From an uncultured Lentibacter sp. (GTDB taxonomy: Bacteria > Pseudomonadota > Alphaproteobacteria > Rhodobacterales > Rhodobacteraceae), in NCBI GenBank assembly GCA_947497495.1, contig CANMGT010000008.1:1-64000 (forward strand): 64,000 nucleotides of DNA. Direction: 5' to 3'. Positions 25,772 through 34,428 of this stretch are shown here, in pieces. The first letter of the stretch is position 1; every line of letters starts with the position of its first letter. The notes under the pieces are model-generated. The model did not search any database. It was given only the letters and a program-made list of their open reading frames with translations, and was not told where the DNA came from. The position numbers and the translations under genes are program-made.

Positions 25772-28036
25772 CTAGCCGCACTTACTATGGCCGCAGCTGG
25801 CGCATGTCATGCAGCCTTCAATCATGCGCATGTCAAACTGTCCACATGAGGGGCAGGCCTTGCCGCGCGGCGCTTCGCCGAGGTTCACAACCGCTGCTGT
25901 CGGATCGCTCTTAAGGCCCATGCCCTCGCCCTCGATAAAGCCTGTCGCGATCATGTGGCGCTCGATAACCGCACCAATCGCCGCAAGGATAGACGGGATG
26001 TATTTGCCTTCCATCCAAGCGCCGCCGCGCGGATCAAACACGGCCTTGAGCTCTTCTACGACAAAGCTCACATCGCCCCCGCGCCGGAAGACCGCTGAGA
26101 TCATCCGCGTCAGCGCAACTGTCCATGCGAAATGCTCCATATTCTTTGAGTTGATGAACACTTCAAAGGGCCGCCTGTGCCCGCCGACGATCACGTCGTT
26201 CACTGTCAGGTAGATCGCATGTTCGCTGTCAGGCCACTTGAGCTTGTAGGTGTTGCCCTCAAGCGCTTTGGGGCGTTCCAGCGGCTCTGACATATAGATC
26301 ACTTCCGCGCCTGTGTCGGCTTCCGGCGCCTCTTCGCTGTCTTCACTTACGCTCAAAACCGACCCGGTAACATCGTTTGGGCGGTAGGTTGTGCAGCCCT
26401 TGCAACCCGTGTCCCAAGCCTCCATGTAGACTTCCTTGAACGCGTCAAAGCTGATGTCTTCAGGGCAGTTGATCGTCTTGGAGATCGAGCTATCGACCCA
26501 TTTTTGCGCGGCGGCCTGCATTTTCACGTGGTCAATCGGGGCCAGTGTCTGCGCGTTGACAAAATAGTCAGGCAGCGCCTTGTCGCCGAATTTTTCCCGC
26601 CAGAGCGCGACGGCGTAGTCGACAACTTCTTCTTCTGTGCGCGAGCCGTCCTTCTGCAAAACCTTGCGTTTGTAGGTATAGGCAAACACCGGTTCGATGC
26701 CCGAGCTGACGTTGCCCGCATAGAGGCTGATCGTGCCTGTCGGCGCGATCGAAGTGAGCAATGCATTGCGGATGCCGTGCTCGGCGATCTCGGCGCGCAC
26801 GTCCTCGTCCATCTGCTGCATGTTGCCGCTCGCCAGATAGGCGTCAGCCTCAAACAAGGGGAACGCGCCCTTTTCCTTTGCCAACTGCACAGAGGCCCGA
26901 TATGCGGCGCGGGCGATCGCGTGCAGCCAGTCCTCCGTTTGACGCGCCGCCTCGTCAGAGCCATAGCGCAGGCCCGTCATCAAAAGCGCATCCGCAAGCC
27001 CCGTCACGCCAAGGCCGATCCGTCGTTTTGCCGCTGCCTCTCGTGCCTGTGCCTCCAGCGGGAAACGCGAGGCATCAACTGTGTTGTCCATCATCCGCAC
27101 AGCCGTCGCGACAAGCTCTTCAAGTTCGCCGACATTCAGCGTTGCGCCCTCTTCGAACGGATCACTGATAAGTCGTGCAAGGTTAACAGAGCCTAAAAGG
27201 CACGCACCATAGGGCGGCAGGGGCTGCTCGCCGCAGGGGTTTGTCGCGGCAATTTGCTCGCAATAAGCGAGGTTGTTCATCTTGTTGATCCGGTCGATGA
27301 AAATCACCCCCGGTTCGGCGTAGTCGTAGGTCGACTGCATGATCTTGTTCCAGAGGCCGCGCGCGTCAACCGTCTGGTAGACTTTGCCCTCAAACTGAAG
27401 ATCCCAGCTTCCGCCCGTTTTCACAGCGTCCATGAACGGGTCTGTCACCAGCACCGACATGTTGAACATCCGCAGTCGGGCGGCGTCAGATTTGGCGGTA
27501 ATAAACCCTTCAATATCAGGGTGATCGCAGCGCATCGTGGCCATCATCGCGCCGCGGCGCGAGCCTGCCGACATGATCGTGCGGCACATGGCGTCCCATA
27601 CATCCATGAAGCTCAAGGGCCCAGAGGCGTCAGCGGCGACTCCGGACACGCCCGCGCCTTTGGGGCGGATTGTCGAGAAATCATAGCCGATGCCCCCGCC
27701 TTGCTGCATGGTCAGCGCGGCCTCTTTGAGCATGTCAAAAATGCCGCCCATACTGTCGGGGATCGTGCCCATGACAAAGCAGTTAAACAAAGTCACGGCG
27801 CGGCCTGTGCCGGCGCCAGCCGTAATCCGGCCAGCAGGCAAAAACTTGAAGTCTTCCAGAGCGTTATAGAAGCGCTCTTCCCAGTGCTTTGGCTCGTCTT
27901 CAACAACAGCCAAGGCGCGGGCAATGCGGCGCCAGCTGTCTTCGACAGTGCCGTCAACCACGGTGCCATCGGCCTCTTTCAGGCGGTATTTCATATCCCA
28001 AATCTGCTCGGCAATCGGCGCTGAAAAACGGCTCAT
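25772..28036 (-). CDS. nrdJ: Adenosylcobalamin-dependent ribonucleotide reductase (class II)
   Basis: The 754-residue protein has the class II layout: FNCFVMGTIPDSM (first active-site Cys), QQGGGIGYDFSTIRPKGA, NPCGEQPLPPYGACLLGSVN and a C-terminal zinc-ribbon-like tail with CPSCGQFD and CMTCASCGHSKCG. It reduces ribonucleotides to deoxyribonucleotides using B12. ATG 28036 follows GGGAGCC and gives MSRFSAPIAEQIWDMKYRL; the 18-residue upstream extension has no conserved sequence. No cobalamin riboswitch is visible in the 130-bp divergent gap. Confidence 0.95.
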   Translation of the reverse strand: MSRFSAPIAEQIWDMKYRLKEADGTVVDGTVEDSWRRIARALAVVEDEPKHWEERFYNALEDFKFLPAGRITAGAGTGRAVTLFNCFVMGTIPDSMGGIFDMLKEAALTMQQGGGIGYDFSTIRPKGAGVSGVAADASGPLSFMDVWDAMCRTIMSAGSRRGAMMATMRCDHPDIEGFITAKSDAARLRMFNMSVLVTDPFMDAVKTGGSWDLQFEGKVYQTVDARGLWNKIMQSTYDYAEPGVIFIDRINKMNNLAYCEQIAATNPCGEQPLPPYGACLLGSVNLARLISDPFEEGATLNVGELEELVATAVRMMDNTVDASRFPLEAQAREAAAKRRIGLGVTGLADALLMTGLRYGSDEAARQTEDWLHAIARAAYRASVQLAKEKGAFPLFEADAYLASGNMQQMDEDVRAEIAEHGIRNALLTSIAPTGTISLYAGNVSSGIEPVFAYTYKRKVLQKDGSRTEEEVVDYAVALWREKFGDKALPDYFVNAQTLAPIDHVKMQAAAQKWVDSSISKTINCPEDISFDAFKEVYMEAWDTGCKGCTTYRPNDVTGSVLSVSEDSEEAPEADTGAEVIYMSEPLERPKALEGNTYKLKWPDSEHAIYLTVNDVIVGGHRRPFEVFINSKNMEHFAWTVALTRMISAVFRRGGDVSFVVEELKAVFDPRGGAWMEGKYIPSILAAIGAVIERHMIATGFIEGEGMGLKSDPTAAVVNLGEAPRGKACPSCGQFDMRMIEGCMTCASCGHSKCG

Positions 28037-28165
28037 TGGTGGCTCCCTGAGGGTAACGTTGGCAAGGCTTGCGTGATACAAGCAATTCACACCATTCTAC
28101 AACGAAAAAATCAGAATGGCAGAATCAAAAAATTCGCCCTATCCTACCACATCTTGAGGGGCAGC

Positions 28166-28597
28166 ATGAAAAACATCGTACATCTAGTGAAGCTGAGTGT
28201 CGGCACTGAGTCGGTCGATACGCTGGAATCGTGGCAAGCGGCTCGTGCTGCGAGCCACCCTGACGGGCTGCCTTACCATGTCACCCGCATGTGGCCCAAG
28301 CGCGGTGAGGAAATTCTCGCAGGGGGCAGTATTTACTGGGTGATCAAGGGCGCAATCCAGTGCCGCCAGAAGATCATCCGGCTTGATGAGGTAATCGGTG
28401 AGGACGGCATCCGGCGCTGTGCTATCGTGCTTGAGCCCGCGCTCATCCGCACCGCAAACGCGGCCAAAAAACCCTTTCAGGGCTGGCGATATCTGAAGCC
28501 AGAAGATGCCCCACCCGACCTTCCCAAAAGCCGCGAGAACGACGACGAGTTGCCCGATGAACTGGCTGGAAAACTCGCCGAAATCGGCATCCTCTAG
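28166..28597 (+). CDS. DUF1489 family protein
   Basis: The 143-residue protein starts MKNIVHLVKLSVGTESVDTLESWQ, the typical opening of DUF1489, a family confined largely to alphaproteobacteria. It contains HVTRMWPKRGEEILAGGSIYWVIKGAIQCRQKI, the best-conserved block. Function is unknown; sequence suggests a small soluble cytoplasmic protein. It is divergent from nrdJ. TTGAGGGGCAGC precedes the ATG at 28166, which fixes the start over the in-frame upstream codons. Confidence 0.88.
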   Translation: MKNIVHLVKLSVGTESVDTLESWQAARAASHPDGLPYHVTRMWPKRGEEILAGGSIYWVIKGAIQCRQKIIRLDEVIGEDGIRRCAIVLEPALIRTANAAKKPFQGWRYLKPEDAPPDLPKSRENDDELPDELAGKLAEIGIL

Positions 28598-28646
28598 GGC
28601 GTGAATTCCAACGCCGTTAACACTTTTTCCAACCGCAAAAACCGCA

Positions 28647-28736
28647 GTGCCTACGGTATGCAGCACTGTATGCAGCTATCCGTGCAGAACGCGTGCATAC
28701 GTTTTTGCGCCAAAGGTTAAGGTAAATTAACTTAAC
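28647..28736 (-). repeat. Conserved intergenic element, copy B
   Basis: This is the inverted partner of the element at 16644-16734, with one indel between them. On the plus strand it shows a run of related words, GTATGCAG (twice), CGTGCAG and CGTGCAT, spaced 11 to 13 bp, which looks like an array of binding sites. It lies between the DUF1489 gene and the Tat-signal gene, about 70 bp before the latter's start. Confidence 0.75.
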
Positions 28737-28805
28737 GCGGCGAACGGTGCGCAGCGCAACAAAATGTTGCGAACGACTCGCAATTAGGAAACTACACCCC
28801 ATATA

Positions 28806-29279
28806 ATGCTTATGGATAGACGAAACTTTCTCAGAACCGCCACCGCCGCAGGCCTGCTTCCGCTGATGCCTGCCCTGCCCGCAACCCCTGCCGCGGCTGC
28901 CGTTGCGGCCCCCTTGGTCAACGACTTTATGTATGGCTTGGCGGTGTTCAACGCGCGGCTTCGCGGCGCGAGTTCGGCGGAGAACATTCGCCGCGATCTT
29001 GGCATTGCGAAAGACGCGGCAGCGGGGCTTCACAACAGGATGCTCAGCGACGGCTTTATCGGCCTGCCCAACGCGGCAGGGATGTCCAACACTTCGGAGC
29101 CATTTGCCCAAACCATCGAGCAGCGCCGCAAGACGACGCAAAAGCTGCGCGAGGCAATGCGCCAGAAAGTCGACGACCTGAAGGAAGACTTGCTGACGGA
29201 GGACGACATCGCGGCCGAAGACAAGGTTACGACTACAGACCCAGCTACAGGCCCAGCTTCTCCGACAGAGCCTGCATAG
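28806..29279 (+). CDS. Tat-exported hypothetical protein
   Basis: The 157-residue protein begins MLMDRRNFLRTATAAGLLPL, a twin-arginine signal (RRNFLRT) with an Ala-rich hydrophobic stretch and probable cleavage near residue 34. The mature part is helical and charged (RRKTTQKLREAMRQKVDDLKEDL) and ends in an acidic Pro/Thr tail. No family is recognised. The Tat signal suggests folding or cofactor loading before export. Its 3' end overlaps convergent hisG by 35 bp. Confidence 0.78.
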   Translation: MLMDRRNFLRTATAAGLLPLMPALPATPAAAAVAAPLVNDFMYGLAVFNARLRGASSAENIRRDLGIAKDAAAGLHNRMLSDGFIGLPNAAGMSNTSEPFAQTIEQRRKTTQKLREAMRQKVDDLKEDLLTEDDIAAEDKVTTTDPATGPASPTEPA

Positions 29280-29937
29280 CCACGCGCTCAGGCTCGCTCA
29301 GATCAGCGTTGCGGGTGCGAAACAGCGTCGCTTCCGAGCGCAGTACCAACCCGTCAGACAGAATCTTGAGGTGATTGGCGCGCAGCGTGTCACCTGTTGA
29401 GGTGATGTCGGCAACGGCTTCGGCTGTCTCGTTTTTGACGGTGCCTTCTGTCGCGCCCTGGCTGTCGACAAGCTGGTAGTCGGCCACGCCGTGCTCGCGC
29501 AGGAAATCCCGCATCAGGCGGTGATACTTAGTCGCGATCCGCAACCGAAAGCCATGCCTGGCGCGAAAGGCAGCCGAAGCTGCATCAAGGTCATCCATCG
29601 TGTCAACGTCAACCCAGGCTTGGGGCACGGCGATGATCAGGTCAGCGTGTCCAAAGCCGAGCTTAGCAAGTTCTTCGACGCGCTGCTCCCACTGGCCGAG
29701 TTTTTCGCGCACGAGGTCTGTGCCCGTCACGCCAAGGTGAATGCGCCCTGCGGCCATCTCGCGGGGGATCTCGCCTGCGGAAAGCAGCACCAGTTCAACG
29801 CCTTCAACGCCGTCAACCCGCCCTGCATATTCGCGATCAGAGCCGCTGCGCGACAACGTGATGCCGCGCTCGGCAAACCACTCAAACGTCTTTTCCATGA
29901 GCCGCCCTTTTGAGGGCACACCAAGTTTAAGCGTCAT
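29245..29937 (-). CDS. hisG: ATP phosphoribosyltransferase, short form
   Basis: The 230-residue protein is the short HisG (HisG_S), which lacks the C-terminal regulatory domain and needs HisZ. Family features include LKLGVPSKGRLMEKT, GVTGTDLVRE and the PRPP-binding E-AVADITSTGDTLRAN. It catalyses the first step of histidine synthesis. It overlaps hisZ by 4 nt and forms the hisS-hisZ-hisG operon. Confidence 0.96.
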   Translation of the reverse strand: MTLKLGVPSKGRLMEKTFEWFAERGITLSRSGSDREYAGRVDGVEGVELVLLSAGEIPREMAAGRIHLGVTGTDLVREKLGQWEQRVEELAKLGFGHADLIIAVPQAWVDVDTMDDLDAASAAFRARHGFRLRIATKYHRLMRDFLREHGVADYQLVDSQGATEGTVKNETAEAVADITSTGDTLRANHLKILSDGLVLRSEATLFRTRNADLSEPERVAMQALSEKLGL

Positions 29938-31022
29938 GCTGCACCGCCTTTGAGCATCATCATAAGGCCGGGGCGCACGACGCCGCCAACGGCCGGAATT
30001 TCTTCGCCCTGCCCGAGTTGGCGAGTCAGCGCGTCATAGCGCCCGCCGCTGGCGACGGGGGGCAAATCGGCGCGCTCTGCGGCGTAGAAGCCGAAAACAA
30101 AACCGTCGTAATATTCCATCGAGGCACGGCCATAGCTGGCTTCAAACTGCAGGTTGGCCACGTCAACGCCACGCGCTTGCAGCGCGGAAGCGCGGCGACC
30201 CAAGCGCTCGACCGCGTCAGAGATGCTGGGCATGTCAACGGCGATATCGCGCAGGTGCTCGAGCGCGTTTGGCAGCGCTTCGCTAACCGAGAGGATAGCA
30301 TCCATCAGCGCAACGTCTTTTTCCGCGAGCGGCGCTGTTGCGGCGTCTTCGCGCAGGGCTGTGATACGGGCTTCTACTTCGTCGCGCGTGCGCAGGCCGA
30401 TGCTTGGCCCGGCCTCTGCAAAGGGGTCTTTGACGGCCAGCAGGGCTGTGCGCGATGCGGGCACAGTTGCGCGGCCCGAGAAGCGCTCGATCAGCGCGCG
30501 AAAGCGGCGCGGGCGCCAGATGTGGCGCAAAAGCGCTGCCTTGCGGCGCGCGGTTGTATCGAGGCCTTCGACAGCCGCCATAAGGATGCCGATGTCGCCG
30601 GTTGCCGCACGCAAAGGCAAGCCGCGCAGAACCGAGCTTATCAGCGCGAAGACTTCGGCCTCGGCCTCTTCGGGCGCGCCACGCTCGAAGACTTCGTAGC
30701 CGACTTGCAGGAACTCGCTGTCGCGCTCCGGGTCTTCCTCCTGACGGCGAAAGACTTCGCCGGAGTAGGTGTAACGCGCGGGCTCGGCGCCGTGTTGCAT
30801 GTGCATTTGCACAACGGGCAGCGTGAAATCGGGCCGCAGCATCTGCTCGCCTCTCAGCGCGTCAGATGTGACGTAGGCGCGCGCGCGGATGTCTTCTCCG
30901 TAGAGGTCAAGCAGCGTCTCGGCGTCTTGCAGAACGGGCGTGTCGACAACTTGCGCGCCTGCCACTTCAAACATGGCGCGCACGCGGGCGGCTTCGGCGC
31001 GTTTGGCGAGACGATCAGGCAT
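29934..31022 (-). CDS. hisZ: ATP phosphoribosyltransferase regulatory subunit
   Basis: The 362-residue protein is a histidyl-tRNA synthetase paralogue with no aminoacylation function. Class II motif 2 region (LRPDFTLPVVQMHMQHG, YTYSGEVFRRQEE) and motif 3 region (ASGGRYDALTRQLG) are visible. It pairs with short HisG in an octamer and carries feedback inhibition by histidine. Overlaps with hisS and hisG by 1 and 4 nt indicate translational coupling. Confidence 0.93.
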   Translation of the reverse strand: MPDRLAKRAEAARVRAMFEVAGAQVVDTPVLQDAETLLDLYGEDIRARAYVTSDALRGEQMLRPDFTLPVVQMHMQHGAEPARYTYSGEVFRRQEEDPERDSEFLQVGYEVFERGAPEEAEAEVFALISSVLRGLPLRAATGDIGILMAAVEGLDTTARRKAALLRHIWRPRRFRALIERFSGRATVPASRTALLAVKDPFAEAGPSIGLRTRDEVEARITALREDAATAPLAEKDVALMDAILSVSEALPNALEHLRDIAVDMPSISDAVERLGRRASALQARGVDVANLQFEASYGRASMEYYDGFVFGFYAAERADLPPVASGGRYDALTRQLGQGEEIPAVGGVVRPGLMMMLKGGAA

Positions 31023-32506
31023 CAGTCTTGCTCTTCCAGTATGCTTTTGACTTTGCTCACAAGCTCGCTGCGCGGCACTTCAAACTGGTTGGTAAGCGCT
31101 TTCCACTCTTCAAGCGTGGCGTTTTCCGCGATCTTGGCTCCGAGGATCAGGTCTTTGATCTGCACAACGCCTTTCTCAAACTCGTCCCCCCCCGCGATGA
31201 CGGCGACAGGGCTTTCGCGCTTGTCGGCATACTTGAGTTGGTTGCCGAAGTTCTTAGGATTGCCAAGGTAAACTTCCGCCCGGATGCCTGCTTGGCGTAA
31301 GTCGGCGACCATGCTTTGGTAGTCGGCCATATGGGCCTTGTCCATCACGGTGACAACGACAGGGCCTTGCGCCTTTGTGCTCAGGCGGCCCTTTTCACGC
31401 AGGGCTGCAAGCAGGCGGTCAACGCCGATGGACACGCCCGTGGCCGGCACGGCTTGGCCAGTGAAGCGCTTGACCAAATCGTCGTAGCGCCCGCCGCCCG
31501 CAACCGAGCCGAACTGGCGCTTGCGGCCCTTCTCGTCGAGGATTTCGAAAGTCAGCTCGGCCTCGTAGACAGGGCCAGTATAGTAGCCAAGGCCGCGCAC
31601 GACGGACGGGTCGATGACGATGCGATCAGGGCCGTAGCCTTGGGCGGCTAGGAGTTTGGCGATTTCTTCCAGTTCGTCGATGCCTTCAGAGCCGATCGCG
31701 CTGTCGCCGACTGCGGCGCGCAGGTTGGCGAGTGTTGCATCGTTGCTCGCGCCTTTTGAAGTGAGGAAGGCGACGACAGGCTCAGCTTGTGCGTCGCTCA
31801 GGCCGACACCGTCGATGTAGGCGCCCGAAGCGTCGAGGCGGCCCTTGCCGAGCAACTCGCGCACGCCCGCTTCGCCGACCTTGTCGAACTTGTCGATGGT
31901 GCGCAGGACGTTGGCTTGGGCCGCTTCGTCGGTGACGTTCATAGCTTCAAGCACGCCGTTGAGAACCTTGCGGTTGTTGATGCGCACGATGTAGTCGCCG
32001 CGGGGGATGCCGACTTTTTCGAGCGTGTCAGAGAGCATCGCGCAGATCTCGGCGTCGGCGGCAACAGAGCCTGTGCCAACCGTGTCAGCGTCGCACTGGT
32101 AGAACTGGCGGTAGCGGCCCGGGCCGGGCTTTTCGTTGCGCCAAACCGGCCCCATCGTGTAGCGGCGGTAAGGCGTGGGCAAGTCGTTGCGGTGCTGGGC
32201 GTAAACGCGGGCCAACGGTGCTGTCAGATCATAGCGCAGTGCGAGCCAGTCTCCGTTTCCGTCTTCCTCGAATTCCTGCCATGCAAAGACGCCTTCATTG
32301 GGGCGATCAACGTCGGGGAGGAACTTGCCAAGGCTTTCAACCGTCTCGACAGCCGAGCTTTCCAGAGCGTCAAAACCGTACTGATGATAGACGCCTGTGA
32401 TGGTGCGCAGCATCTCTGCGCGCTCGCTCACTTCGACGCCGAAATAGTCGCGGAACCCCTTGGGCGTTTGTGCCTTGGGGCGCGGGGCTTTCTTTTGCTT
32501 GGCCAT
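31022..32506 (-). CDS. hisS: Histidine--tRNA ligase
   Basis: The 494-residue class II synthetase has [12 protein letters not shown] (motif 1 side), [16 protein letters not shown] (motif 2 region) and [17 protein letters not shown] (motif 3 side), with the HisA-type signature [13 protein letters not shown]. The C-terminal anticodon-binding domain is present (about 395-490). It charges tRNA-His and heads the operon with hisZ and hisG. The first start, [13 protein letters not shown], adds a Lys-rich leader common in Rhodobacterales homologues. Confidence 0.95.
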   Translation of the reverse strand: MAKQKKAPRPKAQTPKGFRDYFGVEVSERAEMLRTITGVYHQYGFDALESSAVETVESLGKFLPDVDRPNEGVFAWQEFEEDGNGDWLALRYDLTAPLARVYAQHRNDLPTPYRRYTMGPVWRNEKPGPGRYRQFYQCDADTVGTGSVAADAEICAMLSDTLEKVGIPRGDYIVRINNRKVLNGVLEAMNVTDEAAQANVLRTIDKFDKVGEAGVRELLGKGRLDASGAYIDGVGLSDAQAEPVVAFLTSKGASNDATLANLRAAVGDSAIGSEGIDELEEIAKLLAAQGYGPDRIVIDPSVVRGLGYYTGPVYEAELTFEILDEKGRKRQFGSVAGGGRYDDLVKRFTGQAVPATGVSIGVDRLLAALREKGRLSTKAQGPVVVTVMDKAHMADYQSMVADLRQAGIRAEVYLGNPKNFGNQLKYADKRESPVAVIAGGDEFEKGVVQIKDLILGAKIAENATLEEWKALTNQFEVPRSELVSKVKSILEEQD

Positions 32507-32589
32507 GGGGCTTTTCCTTGCCTTGATCCTTGTGGTGAGCCTTTACGGGATCACGCAGCAAGGAGCAAGGCGCAGGCTTGTTTTCTGGC

Positions 32590-32916
32590 TTACTCGGAGA
32601 AGTCGACGGGGCAGATGTATTTCTCAAACACCCAGCCTTTTTGCCCGCTATACGTCCAGTCGCGCGCGTTTTGCTGCACGATCACTTCGCGCCAGCCTTT
32701 GGTGCTGTAGGGCTCCATCGTGACCACGTAAGTCGAGGGGCCAAGCTTTTGCAACATGTCACAATTGGAGTTGGGGCATGTGCGCAGCGCAAGAAAATTG
32801 TCGCCATTCGGGTTGAGGTGACAGGTGACAAACTGCTCGCCGCTATAGGCAAAAGCTGCCGCGCCGAGGCCAAGGGCTGTAAGGCCAGCTGCGAGGAAGT
32901 AAGAGACTTGTTTCAT
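32590..32916 (-). CDS. Small secreted SH3-like protein
   Basis: The 108-residue protein has a signal peptide (MKQVSYFLAAGLTALGLGAAAFA) and a mature domain of about 85 residues with four cysteines (TCHLN, TCPNSNC, YICPVD). The LRTCPNSNCDMLQKLGPSTYVVTMEP stretch resembles a bacterial SH3 repeat. It probably binds the cell wall or folds with disulfides in the periplasm. ATG 32916 has GGAAAG upstream; the 9-codon upstream extension does not look like a signal sequence. Confidence 0.78.
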   Translation of the reverse strand: MKQVSYFLAAGLTALGLGAAAFAYSGEQFVTCHLNPNGDNFLALRTCPNSNCDMLQKLGPSTYVVTMEPYSTKGWREVIVQQNARDWTYSGQKGWVFEKYICPVDFSE

Positions 32917-33009
32917 GGGCTTTCCTTTGCCTGATTGTGACAAAGAGATTATCGCATTCAGCGCGAGTCCGGGCTATGATGCAGATCAGATATCGGCTAG
33001 GAAAACGCC

Positions 33010-33204
33010 ATGAGCAAGCATGAAGAAAAACTCGCGCATCTTGAGCGCATCACCGACGAGATGTCAGCCGTGATTGCGCGGCAGGATAAAGAGATCGCCC
33101 TGCTGACGCGGCGTGTGCAGATGTTGATGGAAGCGGAAGCACATCGGCAGTCGCAAGGTGGCGAGCATATTTTCACCGGAAACGAGCGCCCGCCACATTA
33201 CTAG
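33010..33204 (+). CDS. slyX: SlyX family protein
   Basis: The 64-residue protein is a predicted coiled-coil (LAHLERITDEMSAVIARQDKEIALLTRRVQMLMEAEA) and ends PPHY, the hallmark C-terminus of SlyX. SlyX is small and its function is unclear. It has a plausible start 9 nt after GGAAAACG. It is divergent from the SH3-like gene and convergent with the lipoprotein gene. Confidence 0.85.
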   Translation: MSKHEEKLAHLERITDEMSAVIARQDKEIALLTRRVQMLMEAEAHRQSQGGEHIFTGNERPPHY

Positions 33205-33224
33205 CGCCTGCGCTCGCAACGGGG

Positions 33225-33269
33225 CAAATTTCTTCGAAGAAATTTGACAAGAAAATTCGAATTTTCTTG
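33225..33269. repeat. Double palindrome element, copy 1
   Basis: Two perfect 22-bp palindromes lie side by side, separated by 1 nt: the first contains AAATTTCTTCGAAGAAATTT and the second AAGAAAATTCGAATTTTCTT. A nearly identical element is at 38014-38058. It sits between the convergent slyX and lipoprotein genes. In RNA it would form two hairpins and could end transcripts from both sides. Confidence 0.88.
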
Positions 33270-33281
33270 CGCGCTTGTGGC

Positions 33282-34343
33282 TTAGTTCATCGCAACTACA
33301 GAACCGTCGTGCAGCAGGATGTTACGCCAAGTGGGCGCGCCGACGAAGGCGCTGTAGACCGTGAGAAAGCTGGTGCTTTTCTCAAGTTTTGCGAGGTTGC
33401 TGCCACAGGGTTTGCCCTTGCCGACTTTGCAGACCTTGCGTTTGATCTTCTCGTAGGATGTGTCTGTTTCACTCCAGCTCTGGCCTTTTGAGTGCTCACC
33501 GTAGCGCAGGAACTCGTGGCGGGCCACATCGCCAAACATGGCCAGCGCCGCGGTCACTTGTCTTGGGCACCCGTCGTCAAAACCGGTGATGTAGTAGGTG
33601 TGCATGGCCGTATTGCCCGGCGCGCTGTCGTAAAGGCGGAACTTGCCCTTACCGTCTGAAGAGCGCTCGACTTCGCGGCCCATTTCAGACTTCTTAAGTT
33701 TGCACACCCGCGCGATCACCCCGAAAGGTAGCGCTATGCCCGGCTCGACGAGCGCAGCATCCGGCCCCGTCAGGGCCGCGGCTTTGCGTTTCCCGAAGAG
33801 GCCCTTGAAGGCACTACGTTCTTTCTCGGCCGTCACGCTCGGGTTGGCTTCCGGCTCGGCTTGTAGCGAGGCTTGAACAATGGTTGCCTCTTTCGCCGGC
33901 GCGATCTTTTCAGGATCAGCCAGTTCCGCGAGGGCGGGTTCTTTTTGTGCCTTCGGCTTGAGGAACCCGAAGAGTTTTGACTTCGGGTCTTCCGTCGGCG
34001 CAGGGGCCGAAACCGGAGCCGCTTCGGCCACAGCGGCGGCTATCGCTTCATCCTGTGTTGCAGGCGCATCGCTTGTTCTTGTGGTGGTTTCGGCGGTGGT
34101 TTCCGTGGCACTTTCAGCCGGGGTTTCGACAGCCGGAGCCTCAACAACGGGCGCCTCTTTCTTGCCGAGCAAGCGCTGGAAAAGTGGGCGCGTATCACTT
34201 GCATCAACGGGCACTGCAACCGCATCTACCTGCACGGAGGTGTCTTGCAACTCGACGTCTGCGAACTTCGGGACATCTGCCAAAGGATCAGAACAGGCGG
34301 CTAAAACCGACATCAAACCAAAACCGATTACAAACTTACGCAT
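33282..34343 (-). CDS. Hypothetical lipoprotein
   Basis: The 353-residue protein has a lipoprotein signal, MRKFVIGFGLMSVLAACSDP, with lipobox LAAC (Cys17). A long Ala/Glu/Thr/Pro-rich linker (about 50-200), which may span the periplasm or be disordered, is followed by a conserved C-terminal domain (about 200-353) with paired cysteines (ARVCKLKK, DGCPRQ, KVCKVGKGKPCGS). No family is assigned. ATG 34343 follows GGGGGCACGG and yields the lipobox. It may be cotranscribed with dnaE just upstream, 85 bp away. Confidence 0.82.
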   Translation of the reverse strand: MRKFVIGFGLMSVLAACSDPLADVPKFADVELQDTSVQVDAVAVPVDASDTRPLFQRLLGKKEAPVVEAPAVETPAESATETTAETTTRTSDAPATQDEAIAAAVAEAAPVSAPAPTEDPKSKLFGFLKPKAQKEPALAELADPEKIAPAKEATIVQASLQAEPEANPSVTAEKERSAFKGLFGKRKAAALTGPDAALVEPGIALPFGVIARVCKLKKSEMGREVERSSDGKGKFRLYDSAPGNTAMHTYYITGFDDGCPRQVTAALAMFGDVARHEFLRYGEHSKGQSWSETDTSYEKIKRKVCKVGKGKPCGSNLAKLEKSTSFLTVYSAFVGAPTWRNILLHDGSVVAMN

Positions 34344-34428
34344 CCGTGCCCCCACGCGTGATTTTCGCCTGTCTATAGAGGTGGGGCGCGGTGGTCTAGC
34401 ATTTCTATAGGGGCTTGCGGAATTCTGC

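Noticed and set aside
28037..28165. Cobalamin riboswitch before nrdJ
   Set aside because: The 129-bp gap lacks the B12 box and the length required; only weak NrdR-like words were noticed.
30018..31271. 417-residue plus-strand frame opposite hisZ
   Set aside because: It is a shadow of hisZ; sequence is rich in Ala, Arg, Gly and Val as expected from GC-rich complement and shows no motif.
31787..32710. 307-residue plus-strand frame opposite hisS
   Set aside because: It is antisense to a conserved synthetase and extends over its start region without own signals.
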